From Palleronia sediminis (GTDB taxonomy: Bacteria; Pseudomonadota; Alphaproteobacteria; Rhodobacterales; Rhodobacteraceae), in NCBI RefSeq assembly GCF_004358695.1, contig NZ_SNAA01000013.1:45384-109383 (forward strand): a DNA stretch of 64,000 bases, in the 5' to 3' direction. Below the pieces are notes generated by a model that saw only the letters and a program-made list of their open reading frames with translations, ran no database searches and was not told the origin of the DNA. A program made the position numbers and the translations under genes. This document shows positions 8,345 through 17,456 of the stretch, in pieces (position 1 is the first letter of the stretch; each line of letters begins with the position of its first letter).

Positions 8345-8956
8345 TCAATGCGCGAAGATATCGACCTCGGGCCAGCCCTCGAGATCCAGAAGAGCCCGCT
8401 GCGGCAGGAAATCGAAACAGGCCTGCGCCAGCGCACCGCGTCCCTCGCGCGCGAGGCGGCGATCGAGCTCGTCGCGCAGGCGGTGCAGATACAGCACGTC
8501 CGACGCGGCATAGTCGATCTGCGCGCGGGTCAGCGTTTCGGCGCCCCAGTCGCTTTGTTGCTGGAGTTTCGAGATATCGACGTCGAGCAATTCCTGAAGC
8601 AGGTATTTCAGCCCGTGGCGGTCGGTATAGGTCCGGCACAGCTTGGACGCGATCTTGGTGCAATAGACGGGCGCGGCCAGCGCGCCAAAGGCGTTTTGCA
8701 GCGCCGCGATGTCGAACCGCCCGAAATGGAACAGCTTGAGCACGTCGCGATCCCCGATCAGGCGAACGAGGTTCGGCGCCTCGGTCTGGCCCGGTGCGAT
8801 CTGCACCAGATGCGCGTCCCCGTCGCCCGCCGACAGCTGCACGACGCAGAGCCGGTCGCGATGCAGGTTCAGCCCCATCGTTTCGCAATCAATGGCGACC
8901 GCCGGGCCGAGGTCGAGCCCGTCTGGCAGGTCGCGCTGGTGCAGGTGGTTGGTCAT
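8345..8956 (-). CDS. RNase D-like 3'-5' exonuclease (DEDDy family)
   Basis: This 203-residue protein is a single DEDDy exonuclease domain. Exo I is IDCETMGL (D23, E25), Exo II is FHFGRFDIAAL and Exo III is YAASDVLYLHRL with the catalytic Tyr-x3-Asp. It lacks the HRDC domains of full-length E. coli RNase D, as do many short alphaproteobacterial proteins annotated ribonuclease D. It probably trims the 3' ends of stable RNAs in the cytoplasm. It lies 61 bases upstream of lptC on the same strand and may be cotranscribed, a common arrangement in Rhodobacterales. Confidence 0.88.
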   Translation of the reverse strand: MTNHLHQRDLPDGLDLGPAVAIDCETMGLNLHRDRLCVVQLSAGDGDAHLVQIAPGQTEAPNLVRLIGDRDVLKLFHFGRFDIAALQNAFGALAAPVYCTKIASKLCRTYTDRHGLKYLLQELLDVDISKLQQQSDWGAETLTRAQIDYAASDVLYLHRLRDELDRRLAREGRGALAQACFDFLPQRALLDLEGWPEVDIFAH

Positions 8957-9012
8957 CGCATCATCCTTTCGGCTCGGCCCGCGTTCCTACGACAGGGGCG
9001 TGCGCGCGTCCA

Positions 9013-12000
9013 TCACGCTCGGGCGGGCTGCTGCGCGCGCCCCTGGATCCGGCGTCGCCCCATGGCATAGAGCGAGGCATAGGCCGGAACGATTACCATC
9101 TGGATAAGGGACGCGAACAGCACGCCGAACCCTAGCGCAACGGCGGTCGGGATCAGGAATTGCGCCTGCACCGACGGCTCGAGGATCAGCGGCGCGATCC
9201 CGAAGAACGTGGTGAGCGTGGTCAGGATCACCGGGCGGAACCGGCTGAGCGTGGCCTCGACGATGGCATCGAACGGGTCCATCCCCTCGGCCTCGTTCGA
9301 CTGGATGAAATCGACGATCAGAAGCGCCGCGTTCACGATCACCCCCGACAGCCCGATGATGCCGAACATCGACAGCAGCGTGACGTTCAGCCCCAGCGCG
9401 GCATGGCCGATCACGGCGCCGAAGAACCCGAAGGGGATCACGCCCAGCACGATGAAGGGGCGCGCATAGGAACCGAAGGCCAGCGCGAGCGTGCCGTAGA
9501 TCGCCAGCAGGGTCAGGCCGAAATTGAGCGCCAACGCCGAGCCGAAGCGCCCTGCCTCTTCCTGTTCGCCGCCGGTCGTCACGCGCAGGTCGGGGTAGTC
9601 GTCCTCCAACCCCGGCACGATCTCGGACATGAGATAGGACGTCTCGGCGCCGCCGGTCGTGACCGCGTTGTCCACGTCGGCCTGCAAGGTGGTGATGCTC
9701 TGCCCGTTCAGCCGCGTGATCGAGGTCGGCGCGGGCCGAAAGGACAGGTCGGCCAGGATCGAGATCGGCACGAGCCCCGGCGTCTCGGCCTCTGGGCCCG
9801 TCGGGATCTGGAGTGCGAGCAGATCCGCCACCGAATCGCGCTGGTCGTCGACGAGGCGGAGGCGGATATCGACCTCTTCCTGGTTGCGGGCGAACTGGTC
9901 CACGGTGAACCCGTAGAAGGCCGCGCGGATCTCGTTGGCCAACCCCTCGAGCGAGACGTCATAGACGCGCGCGGCGGGCTTGAGGCTGATGGCGATCTCC
10001 TGCGCGGCGGACACGCGGTCGTCGCGGATGTCGAATACCCCCGAGCGGGCGGCCAGCGCCTCGCGCAGGCGGGCGGTGGCGGCGTCGCGCACCTCTTCGG
10101 TTTCGGCCGCGACCTGAATGACCACCGGCGCGCCGACCCCCAGGATCGACGAGGAAAAGATCACCTCGCGCGCGCCCGGAACCTCGCCCACGGCCTCGCG
10201 CCAGGCGTTCTTGAACGCCTCTGACGAGACGTCGCGCGACGATGCGTCGGCCAGCTTGGCCTCGATGCGGGCGGTCGAGCCGGGATTGACGCTGGTCCCC
10301 CCGCCACCGCCGCCGCCGGCCGAGGCAAAGCCGATCGAGACCGAGGTGTTCTGCAATAGCTCGGCCGACGCCACCTGTTCGGCCGCGGCGCTCGCCGCGT
10401 CGATGAACTCCTGCGCACGCAGCAACGTTTCCGTCGCCGAGGTGCCGTCGGGCAGGTTGAGCTCGGCAGTCACGAAATTGCCCTCGATGGCGGGAAAGAA
10501 CACGACCCGGACGACCCCGCCCGCCAAAAGCCCCGCCGTGGCCACGCCCAGCGCGACGCACACGACCACGGTAAAGACGGGATGGTTCACCGACCCGCGC
10601 ACGAGCCGCCGCAAGGGCCCCTCGCGGAACTTGCGAAATCCGCGATCCACCCAGCGGCGCATCGCCTCGGTCAGGCGCCGGGGCGAGTATTTGCGCGGCT
10701 CGCGCATCCTCACGGTCTGCAGGTGCCGGGGCAGGATGAAAAAGCACTCGATCAGCGACATGAACAGGATGAAGATCACGACCGCGGCCACGGGGCTGAT
10801 GAACGAGCCCGACGAGCCGGGCAGGAACAGCAGCGGCGTGAAGGCAAGGATCGTCGTCGTCACCGAGAACACGATCGGGCGCCAGACCCGCATGATCGCG
10901 CGGCGCGACGCGCCTTCGGGGTCGCCGTCGCCCTCGAGCTCGCCATAGGTCTCTTCGCCCACGACGATGGCGTCGTCGACCACGATACCCAGCGCCAGGA
11001 TGAAGCCGAACAGCGAAAGCTGGTTGATGGTCGACCCGAAGATCGCCATCGGGATGAAGGCCCCGATAAAGCTGATGACGACGCCCGCCGCGACCCATCC
11101 GGCAACCCGCAGATCGAGGAACATCATCAGGATCAGCACGATCAGCGCGGCCCCGATGGCGCCGTTCTTGGCCAGCAGGTTGATGCGTCCGCGCAGGCTG
11201 TCGGCCTCGTCGCGCCAGACGGCGGCCTCGACGGCCGGGGGCAGGTTGGGCATCAGCTCCTGGTCGAGGTACCGGGTCGCCGCGTCCGCCACGGTCAGCA
11301 CCTGTTCGCTGCCCGCGCGGTTCACGGATACGAACACCGCGCTCTTGCCCGAGATCGTCGCGCTCACGTTCGTGTCGGCGAGGATGTCGCGGATGCGCGC
11401 GATCTCGCCCAATTTAACTGTGCCGCCCGCGTCCGAGGTGAACAGGATCTTGTCGCGCAGGGTATCGGGGCTTTCGGCCTCGCCGACGGTGCGGACCTGT
11501 ATGTCGCTGTCGCCGGTGTCGATGGTGCCCGCCGAGAGCGACAGCGTCTCCGAGGCCAGACGCTGCCCGAGGTCCGTCAGCCCCATGCCGTAGGCGCGCA
11601 GCGTGTCGCGGTCGACCGTCACCTCGATCAGGTCCACCGGCACGCCGCTGATCGAGACCTGGCTGATCTCGGGCAGGGCGGTCAGGTCGTCGCGGGCCCG
11701 TTCGGCCAGCGCCTTGAGCGTGGTCTGCGGAACGTCGCCCCAGATGGCGAACTGCACGGCAAGCTCGGTGGGATCGACCTCGGAAATGCGGGGCTGTTCG
11801 GCCTCGGTGGGAAAGGTCGAGATGCGGCCGACCTCGGTCTCGATATCGTCCTTGACGGTCGACATGTTCGCGCCGCTGGTCAGCTCGGCCGTGACCGTGC
11901 CGAGATTGGGCTGCGCGGTGCCGGTCAGCTTGCGCACCCCTTCGAGGCCCTGCAGACGTTCCTCGATAGGCACGAGGATGGCGTCCGAGATCTCGGTCGG

Positions 12001-12168
12001 CGTGGCACCCGGATAGGCGACCGTCACCGTCACGGCGCGGGTCGCGATCTCGGGGAACGTGCGGATCGTGGTGGACAGGGCCGAGGCGATGCCCGCCGCG
12101 ACGATCGCCATCAAAAGCAGGTTCGTCGCGACCGGGTTGTCGAGGAACCACCGGATCAATCCGCGCAT
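9013..12168 (-). CDS. RND-family efflux transporter permease
   Basis: At 1051 residues this is a normal-length RND permease. The N-terminal helix (LIRWFLDNPVATNLLLMAIV) is followed by a large periplasmic loop, a helix bundle with the TM4 proton-relay acids in GIVVDDAIVVGEE, a second periplasmic loop and a second helix bundle. It should form an inner-membrane trimer that drives substrate export with protons. A run of seven glycines lies in the second loop (SAGGGGGGGTS). The gene follows the adaptor gene by 3 bases. No outer-membrane channel gene is nearby, so a TolC-like protein encoded elsewhere is assumed. Substrate class cannot be told. Confidence 0.93.
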   Translation of the reverse strand: MRGLIRWFLDNPVATNLLLMAIVAAGIASALSTTIRTFPEIATRAVTVTVAYPGATPTEISDAILVPIEERLQGLEGVRKLTGTAQPNLGTVTAELTSGANMSTVKDDIETEVGRISTFPTEAEQPRISEVDPTELAVQFAIWGDVPQTTLKALAERARDDLTALPEISQVSISGVPVDLIEVTVDRDTLRAYGMGLTDLGQRLASETLSLSAGTIDTGDSDIQVRTVGEAESPDTLRDKILFTSDAGGTVKLGEIARIRDILADTNVSATISGKSAVFVSVNRAGSEQVLTVADAATRYLDQELMPNLPPAVEAAVWRDEADSLRGRINLLAKNGAIGAALIVLILMMFLDLRVAGWVAAGVVISFIGAFIPMAIFGSTINQLSLFGFILALGIVVDDAIVVGEETYGELEGDGDPEGASRRAIMRVWRPIVFSVTTTILAFTPLLFLPGSSGSFISPVAAVVIFILFMSLIECFFILPRHLQTVRMREPRKYSPRRLTEAMRRWVDRGFRKFREGPLRRLVRGSVNHPVFTVVVCVALGVATAGLLAGGVVRVVFFPAIEGNFVTAELNLPDGTSATETLLRAQEFIDAASAAAEQVASAELLQNTSVSIGFASAGGGGGGGTSVNPGSTARIEAKLADASSRDVSSEAFKNAWREAVGEVPGAREVIFSSSILGVGAPVVIQVAAETEEVRDAATARLREALAARSGVFDIRDDRVSAAQEIAISLKPAARVYDVSLEGLANEIRAAFYGFTVDQFARNQEEVDIRLRLVDDQRDSVADLLALQIPTGPEAETPGLVPISILADLSFRPAPTSITRLNGQSITTLQADVDNAVTTGGAETSYLMSEIVPGLEDDYPDLRVTTGGEQEEAGRFGSALALNFGLTLLAIYGTLALAFGSYARPFIVLGVIPFGFFGAVIGHAALGLNVTLLSMFGIIGLSGVIVNAALLIVDFIQSNEAEGMDPFDAIVEATLSRFRPVILTTLTTFFGIAPLILEPSVQAQFLIPTAVALGFGVLFASLIQMVIVPAYASLYAMGRRRIQGRAQQPARA

Positions 12169-12171
12169 GGC

Positions 12172-13536
12172 TCAGCCCTCCGACGCGGCGGCGGTGTCGC
12201 CGCCGTCATCGTTCGGGCCGCCATCGCCGTTGCCGGAGCCCGAACCGCCATCGCCGCTTTCGTCGGGCAGGCGCACCTCGACCCCGTCGGCGGCGGCGGG
12301 CAGGTCGCTGGTCATCAGCACCGTGCCGGGCGCCAATCCGTCGGCCTCGATCACCGCGATCTCGTCGCGGCGCGACAGGACCGTCACCTCGTGGCGGACA
12401 AGCGCGCCGTCGCGAACCTCCCACACCATGTCGCCGCTTTTCAGGGCGACGGCCGGGATCGAGACCGCCCGACGGTTGACCAACGAGATCGGCAGGTCCA
12501 GCTCGACCAGTTCGCCGATCCGCAGTGGCCGCCCTTCGGAGCGTTCGGGATCGAAGGGGCGCGGGATGCGCACGATCAGCGGGATGGTACGCGTGCCGTC
12601 CTGCACCTCGGCGCCGATGGTGTCGACCACGCCATAGGCCGCAACCGGGCCAAGGCTGCGGCCCCGTTCGGCCACGGCGGCCTGCCCGGTGCCCCGCACC
12701 AGCACGCGCCCGCCCACGGCCATCTCGGCCCCGCCCAGAAGCGCGAGATCGGCGGGGGTCAGCCCTAGCTCGGCCTCGACCGCGGCCGAGGCGACCAGCC
12801 GGCCCAGTTCCTGCCCCGGCGAGGCGAAGGCGCCGATATCGGCATCGGCGGCCACGACCACCGCATCGAACGGCGCGCGCAACTCGGCATCGGAGAGGTC
12901 GGCGCGCGCGGTCGAGAGGTTGGCGCGCGCGGTGGACAGGTTAGCCTGCTGGGTCGCGACCTCGACGATGGCCTGCTGAAGCTCGGCCTCGGAGGTGAAA
13001 TCGTCCTCTTCCAGCTCGGCCTGCCGGTCGCGTTCGACCCGCGCGGCGGCCAGCGCCGCCTCGGCCTGCTGCACCGATGCCTCGGCCCGGTCGACCGCCG
13101 CCTCGAGTCTGTCGGTCTCGAGCCGCACCAAAAGCTCGCCCCGCTCGACCCGTGCGCCGCGGCGAAACCCGTCGGCCACCTCGGCCACGCGGGCCTGCAC
13201 CTGCGCGGTGACGGCGACCTCGGCGAGGGGCTGGATGAATGCGGTCTGCCGGATCGACACCCGCGCGGCGGGTTCGGCCTGCCCTGCCTGCACCAGCGGT
13301 GGCGGGGGCGGCTCGGTCGACGATGTCTCGCCCGAGGTCGACAGCCACCAGTATATCCCGCCGCCCAGCAGCAGGATCACCACCCCGGCGATCAGGAACA
13401 GCCAGAAGGTCGAGTGACCGCCCTTGCCGTCGTCATCGTCGTTCTCGGGCTGATACCGCGCCTCGTCGGGCGTCGGGGTGTCGTCGTCGCGGTTCTCGGG
13501 GCGGTCCTCGGGGCGGTCGCCGTTCTCATCGGCCAT
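12172..13536 (-). CDS. RND efflux periplasmic adaptor subunit (membrane fusion protein)
   Basis: This 454-residue adaptor has an acidic cytoplasmic leader (1-42), a membrane anchor at about 45-66 (FWLFLIAGVVILLLGGG) and a split lipoyl domain around a coiled-coil hairpin rich in Ala/Glu/Arg (ASVQQAEAALAAARVERDR, about 150-210). Beta-barrel and membrane-proximal domains follow. The last 30 residues are a low-complexity Gly/Asp/Ser tail. It should join the permease encoded 3 bases downstream to an outer-membrane channel. Its first 11 bases overlap the end of the fasciclin/PRC gene, so three genes form one coupled unit. Confidence 0.92.
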   Translation of the reverse strand: MADENGDRPEDRPENRDDDTPTPDEARYQPENDDDDGKGGHSTFWLFLIAGVVILLLGGGIYWWLSTSGETSSTEPPPPPLVQAGQAEPAARVSIRQTAFIQPLAEVAVTAQVQARVAEVADGFRRGARVERGELLVRLETDRLEAAVDRAEASVQQAEAALAAARVERDRQAELEEDDFTSEAELQQAIVEVATQQANLSTARANLSTARADLSDAELRAPFDAVVVAADADIGAFASPGQELGRLVASAAVEAELGLTPADLALLGGAEMAVGGRVLVRGTGQAAVAERGRSLGPVAAYGVVDTIGAEVQDGTRTIPLIVRIPRPFDPERSEGRPLRIGELVELDLPISLVNRRAVSIPAVALKSGDMVWEVRDGALVRHEVTVLSRRDEIAVIEADGLAPGTVLMTSDLPAAADGVEVRLPDESGDGGSGSGNGDGGPNDDGGDTAAASEG

Positions 13537-14608
13537 TCGCGGCGTCCTCCTCGGTCAGGCGCAGCGCGCCGGCTTGGGTGTCGAGCGTCAGCGCGGCAAG
13601 CCGCTCGCGCCGCAACGCGCCGCCCGGCATGGCGATGACGACGACCGTCTCCTGCGCCTCGATATCGACCTCGACATCGCTGATCTCGCCCAGCCGGGCG
13701 CCATCGGTGTCCAGCACGGGGCGCCCGAACAGCGACAGCACGCTGCGCATCGCCTCGCGCGGGGGGGCGGTGTCGTCCGGGCCGGGAAGCGCGATGACCC
13801 GGCCGGGAAGCCCGTCTCCGCCGATGGGAATGTCGCCCACCGGATCGCCGGTCGCGGGCGCGGGCGGCGGCGCGTCGTCCGGGGCGGTATCGGGCAGAAT
13901 GCCCTCGGTCGGGCCGCTGTCGCTGGCCGCGATATCCTCGGCGAGGCTCGGCGCCTCGGTCTGCGCCTCGCTCCGCGCGATGGGATTTGCCGTGTCGTCC
14001 GCGATCCCGGCGGGATCGTCCATCGCATCCGGTTCGGTCGGATCGGCGGGCGCAGGGACGGGGCCCGCAGCTTCGGTATCGGCCCGCGGCTCGGGCGCCG
14101 GCTGTGAAAGCGCCGCGATCCGGTCCTGCATCTCGCCGGTCAGCAGCACGTCGTCGATGGCATGGACCGTCGCCAGCCCGGCGGCCAGGTCCGCATCCAC
14201 GATCGAGGCCGAGGTGCCGCCCCCCGTGACCGCGACCGTTCCGACGCCAAAGGACAGGTCGACCCCGAGATCGCTGGGCGCAGATTGCGGCAACCCGGTC
14301 GAGCGGAACGGCCCCTCGTTCACCAGGTGCAGCCGCACGATGCGCCCCAGCAGGTCGCGGTCGGCAATCCCGGCCAGGTCTGCGGGCAACCTGTCAAAGG
14401 CCCCGTCGACCGGCGCGAATATGGTGCGCCCTAGCTCGACCGTGCGGCCGAGTTCGGCGGCGGTCACGATCTGCATGAACCGGTCGAAGCGGCCATCCTC
14501 CTGCAACGCCCGCGTCACGCCGCCCTCGATGGCGTCGCCGCCGAAATCCTGCGCGAGGGCTGAAACCGGACCGAAAACCGCTAAGGCCAAGACTGGGACG
14601 AAACGCAT
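13526..14608 (-). CDS. Secreted fasciclin-domain protein with C-terminal PRC-barrel-like domain
   Basis: This 360-residue protein has a signal peptide (about 1-20). A fasciclin/FAS1-like domain spans about 28-160 (TIFAPVDGAFDRLP and VHAIDDVLL, the usual H1 and H2 boxes). A long acidic Pro/Ala/Asp linker (about 165-290) leads to a PRC-barrel-like region at about 295-350 (GRPVLDTDGARLGEISDVEVDI). FAS1 domains mediate adhesion and PRC barrels bind partners or RNA; their fusion in an exported protein is uncommon. The gene overlaps the adaptor gene by 11 bases, which suggests the product works at the envelope with the RND pump. The role is unknown. Confidence 0.7.
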   Translation of the reverse strand: MRFVPVLALAVFGPVSALAQDFGGDAIEGGVTRALQEDGRFDRFMQIVTAAELGRTVELGRTIFAPVDGAFDRLPADLAGIADRDLLGRIVRLHLVNEGPFRSTGLPQSAPSDLGVDLSFGVGTVAVTGGGTSASIVDADLAAGLATVHAIDDVLLTGEMQDRIAALSQPAPEPRADTEAAGPVPAPADPTEPDAMDDPAGIADDTANPIARSEAQTEAPSLAEDIAASDSGPTEGILPDTAPDDAPPPAPATGDPVGDIPIGGDGLPGRVIALPGPDDTAPPREAMRSVLSLFGRPVLDTDGARLGEISDVEVDIEAQETVVVIAMPGGALRRERLAALTLDTQAGALRLTEEDAANGR

Positions 14609-14710
14609 CCATCACCGCAACCTGCCGCCGGTTCGCCCCATGCCCCCGGCCCGGCTTGCGACATAGGCCGCGTTCGGCGGCGGCAAAGACATGGCGGCCC
14701 CGCGGAGGGG

Positions 14711-15268
14711 TCAGCGCGGCTTGATGGCCTCGATGTTCAGCGAGACGAGCGTGCCGTTTTCCTTGTCCATGTGGGGCATGTAGGCCTGCGAATAGTCGTC
14801 CATGTCGCTATGTTCGGTCTCGCGCCAATCCCAGAGCCGCGTTTCCGCGAAGCCCACGGCGCGCAGGTCGGCATCCAGCGAGTCCCGGTCGAAGATCATG
14901 CCGTGGAAATCGTACTCGTCCCTTTGCCCGCCGGTGACGAGGCCGCGCACGTCCTCGATCCCGCGCGCGAGCGTGCCCGACAGGTAAAGCCGGGCGGCCG
15001 CCGCGAAATCGGGCACCGCCAGCCTGAGCACCCCGCCCGGCGCCAGCACCCGGTGCCATTCGCGCAGCGCATCCATGTAGGTCTTGCGGCCGAAATGCTC
15101 GAGCACGTGGCAGGCATAGATCAGGTCAGTGCTTTCGTCGGGGATGAACGACAGATCCTCGACCCGGCCTACATGATCGACGTGATCGAGCGGCAGGGCA
15201 TCGACGTGAAACCAGCCGGGAATGTGCTTTTTGCCGCATCCCAGGTGGATCTTGGTATAATCGGTCAT
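14711..15268 (-). CDS. SAM-dependent methyltransferase (type 11-like)
   Basis: The start is placed at the ATG at 15268 (MTDYTKIHLGCGKKH), because the upstream extension of the frame runs into fcl and is not conserved in style. The protein has about 185 residues. The SAM-binding glycine loop is IHLGCGKKHIPGW; the post-motif YACHVLEHF and REWHRVLAPGGVLRLAVPDF match the UbiE/type-11 class. Lying 19 bases after fcl, it probably methylates a sugar of the glycan built from GDP-fucose or GDP-mannose. The acceptor is inferred from context only. It is read towards the RND operon, with 102 bases between. Confidence 0.82.
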   Translation of the reverse strand: MTDYTKIHLGCGKKHIPGWFHVDALPLDHVDHVGRVEDLSFIPDESTDLIYACHVLEHFGRKTYMDALREWHRVLAPGGVLRLAVPDFAAAARLYLSGTLARGIEDVRGLVTGGQRDEYDFHGMIFDRDSLDADLRAVGFAETRLWDWRETEHSDMDDYSQAYMPHMDKENGTLVSLNIEAIKPR

Positions 15269-15287
15269 CGCAAAAGGGTCCTTCGGC

Positions 15288-16232
15288 TCAGGCGGCGCTG
15301 CGGGCCGCGTCGTAATCGCGCAGGGTCCGGCGCAGGCCCTCGGCAAGACCGATGGAGGGGGTCCAGCCCATCGCGCGCAGGCGTGTGCTGTCCATCAGCT
15401 TGCGGGGCGTTCCGTCGGGCTTGTCTGTGTCGTGGACGATCCGGCCGGCATACCCCACGACGGCGGCGATCTCTCTCGCGAGATCGCCGATCGAGATCTC
15501 TTCGCCGGTGCCGACATTCACATGCGGCGCATCCGAATAGCGCCTCATGAGGAACACGAGCGCATCGGCTAGGTCGTCGGCATGCATGAATTCGCGCAGC
15601 GGCGTGCCGCTGCCCCACATCATCACCTCGTCCGCGCCCGTCTCACGGGCTTCGACGAACTTGCGCATGAGCGCCGGCAGAACGTGGCTGGTGGCGAGGT
15701 TGTAATTGTCGCCGGGGCCATACAGGTTGGTTGGCATGGCCGAGATGAAATCTGCGCCATGCTGCTTGCGATAGGCCTGGCAGAGCTTGATGCCCGCGAT
15801 CTTGGCGATGGCATACCATTCGTTCGTCGGCTCGAGCGGCCCGGTCAGCAGCGCATCCTCGGCCATCGGCTGCGCGGCGTCGCGGGGATAGATGCAGGAC
15901 GAGCCCAGGAAAATCAGCTTGGACACGCCGGCGGCATGGGCGGCGTGGATGACGTTCGCCTCGATCATGAGGTTGTCATAGAGGAAATCGGCCGGCGCGG
16001 TGTCGTTGGCGAGAATGCCGCCGACCTTGGCCGCCGCAAGGAACACCGCGTCGGGGCGGGTCCGGTCGAACCACGCCTCGACATCGGCCTGCCGTTTCAG
16101 GTCCAGCTCGGCCCGCGTTGCGGTGATGACCTCGCAGCTTTCCGATGCGAGCCTGCGACAGATCGCCGACCCGACCATCCCGCGATGGCCCGCGACGAAA
16201 ACACGCTTGCCGGTCAGGTCGAACTCAGCCAC
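15288..16232 (-). CDS. fcl: GDP-L-fucose synthase
   Basis: This enzyme is an extended SDR epimerase/reductase that turns GDP-4-keto-6-deoxy-mannose into GDP-L-fucose with NADPH. It shows the nucleotide-binding [12 protein letters not shown], the family motif [11 protein letters not shown], the catalytic Ser in GSSCIYP and the Tyr-x3-Lys in WYAIAKIAG. The GTG at 16232 is chosen over a TTG at 16259 because it overlaps the gmd stop by 8 bases and gives about 314 residues, the normal length. It forms a translationally coupled pair with gmd. Confidence 0.93.
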   Translation of the reverse strand: MAEFDLTGKRVFVAGHRGMVGSAICRRLASESCEVITATRAELDLKRQADVEAWFDRTRPDAVFLAAAKVGGILANDTAPADFLYDNLMIEANVIHAAHAAGVSKLIFLGSSCIYPRDAAQPMAEDALLTGPLEPTNEWYAIAKIAGIKLCQAYRKQHGADFISAMPTNLYGPGDNYNLATSHVLPALMRKFVEARETGADEVMMWGSGTPLREFMHADDLADALVFLMRRYSDAPHVNVGTGEEISIGDLAREIAAVVGYAGRIVHDTDKPDGTPRKLMDSTRLRAMGWTPSIGLAEGLRRTLRDYDAARSAA

Positions 16233-17271
16233 GGCTGTTGTCCCGCCGGGCCTCGGCAAGATCGGATCGGGTCATTTCGGCGACCAGCTCGGCAAAGCTC
16301 GTGCGCGGCGTCCAGCCCAGCTTTTCACGGGCCTTGGTCGCATCGCCCAGCAGCGTCTCGACCTCGGCGGGGCGGAAATAGCGCGGATCGACCGATACGA
16401 TCACACGCCCGTCTCGGTCGCGCCCGACCTCGTCGAGCCCCTCGCCCTCGAAGGTGATGTCGATATCGAGTTCGGCGGCCGCGGCCTTGACGAAATCGCG
16501 GACCGAATACTGCTGCCCCGTGGCGATCACGAAATCCTCGGGGGTATCCTGTTGCAGCATGAGCCACATCATCTCGACATAGTCGCGGGCATGGCCCCAG
16601 TCGCGCTTGGCGTCGAGATTGCCGAGTTTCAGTTCATCCTGTGTGCCCAGCTTGATGCGGGCCAGCGCGCGGGTGATCTTGCGCGTCACGAAGGTCTCGC
16701 CCCTCAGCGGGCTCTCGTGGTTGAAGAGGATGCCGTTGCAGGCATAGATCCCGTAGGCCTCGCGGTAGTTCACCGTGATCCAGTAGGCATAGAGCTTGGC
16801 CACGGCATAGGGCGAACGGGGATAGAACGGCGTCGTCTCGCGCTGCGGCGTTTCCTGCACAAGCCCGTAAAGCTCCGATGTCGATGCCTGGTAGAAACGG
16901 GTCTTGTCCAGCCCGAGGAAACGGATCGCCTCGAGCAGGCGCAGTGCCCCCATCGCGTCGGAATTGGCGGTGTATTCCGGTTCCTCGAAGGACACGGCGA
17001 CATGGCTTTGCGCGGCGAGGTTATATACCTCGTCGGGGCGCGTGGTCTGGAGGATATGGGTCAACGACGAGCTGTCGGTCATGTCGCCATGATGCAGCAC
17101 GAACCTGTCCTCTTGGCCCGGCGCACCTTCGAGCAGATGGTCGATCCGCGCGGTGTTGAACAGCGACGTGCGCCGCTTGACCCCGTGAACCGCGTATCCC
17201 TTGCCAAGAAGGAACTCGGCCAGATAGGCCCCGTCCTGACCGGTGATCCCGGTAATGAGCGCGGTTTTCAC
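16225..17271 (-). CDS. gmd: GDP-mannose 4,6-dehydratase
   Basis: The start is the GTG at 17271 ([17 protein letters not shown]), which has GGGAGG upstream; a longer open frame to 17412 adds about 47 residues of no conserved character. The enzyme has about 348 residues with the NAD(P)-binding [11 protein letters not shown], the [13 protein letters not shown] segment and the catalytic [15 protein letters not shown]. It converts GDP-mannose to GDP-4-keto-6-deoxy-mannose, the substrate of the fcl product. GDP-mannose would come from manC, which is divergent across a 185-base intergenic region. Confidence 0.95.
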   Translation of the reverse strand: MKTALITGITGQDGAYLAEFLLGKGYAVHGVKRRTSLFNTARIDHLLEGAPGQEDRFVLHHGDMTDSSSLTHILQTTRPDEVYNLAAQSHVAVSFEEPEYTANSDAMGALRLLEAIRFLGLDKTRFYQASTSELYGLVQETPQRETTPFYPRSPYAVAKLYAYWITVNYREAYGIYACNGILFNHESPLRGETFVTRKITRALARIKLGTQDELKLGNLDAKRDWGHARDYVEMMWLMLQQDTPEDFVIATGQQYSVRDFVKAAAAELDIDITFEGEGLDEVGRDRDGRVIVSVDPRYFRPAEVETLLGDATKAREKLGWTPRTSFAELVAEMTRSDLAEARRDNSRG

Positions 17272-17340
17272 TGAATGACCTCCCGAAATGGCCTGTCGAT
17301 CGTCTGTTCGAACGGATGCGTCCCTTTGGCGAGAAACGAC

Positions 17341-17358
17341 GCCCGTCGCAAGACGGGC
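17341..17358. other. Perfect hairpin in the gmd-manC divergent intergenic region
   Basis: A 7-base stem (GCCCGTC/GACGGGC) closes a GCAA tetraloop. No T-run follows on either strand, so it is not a typical terminator. It lies about 70 bases upstream of gmd and about 100 bases upstream of manC, and would fall in the transcribed leader of one of them. A regulatory role is possible but not shown. Confidence 0.35.
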
Positions 17359-17456
17359 CCGACCCCGGCCGCCGCGGGATCGACATATTTGCACCGGCAC
17401 ACTTGTTTTCATGGCCTCTTTTCGCGCAGGCTGATCCCATGAGCGAGGAGTCGCCG

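Noticed and set aside
12172-12260. Low-complexity C-terminus of the adaptor as a frameshift artefact
   Set aside because: The Gly/Asp/Ser tail stays in frame to a stop 3 bases before the permease start, with no sign of another frame taking over.
10582-12768. A 728-codon plus-strand frame opposite the RND permease
   Set aside because: It is rich in Arg, Gly, His and Asp in the pattern of an antisense reading; the permease and adaptor on the minus strand account for the region.
17439-17441. ATG at 17439 as the manC start
   Set aside because: It would add six residues before the conserved N-terminus, and the Shine-Dalgarno-like GAGGAG lies between it and the ATG at 17457.
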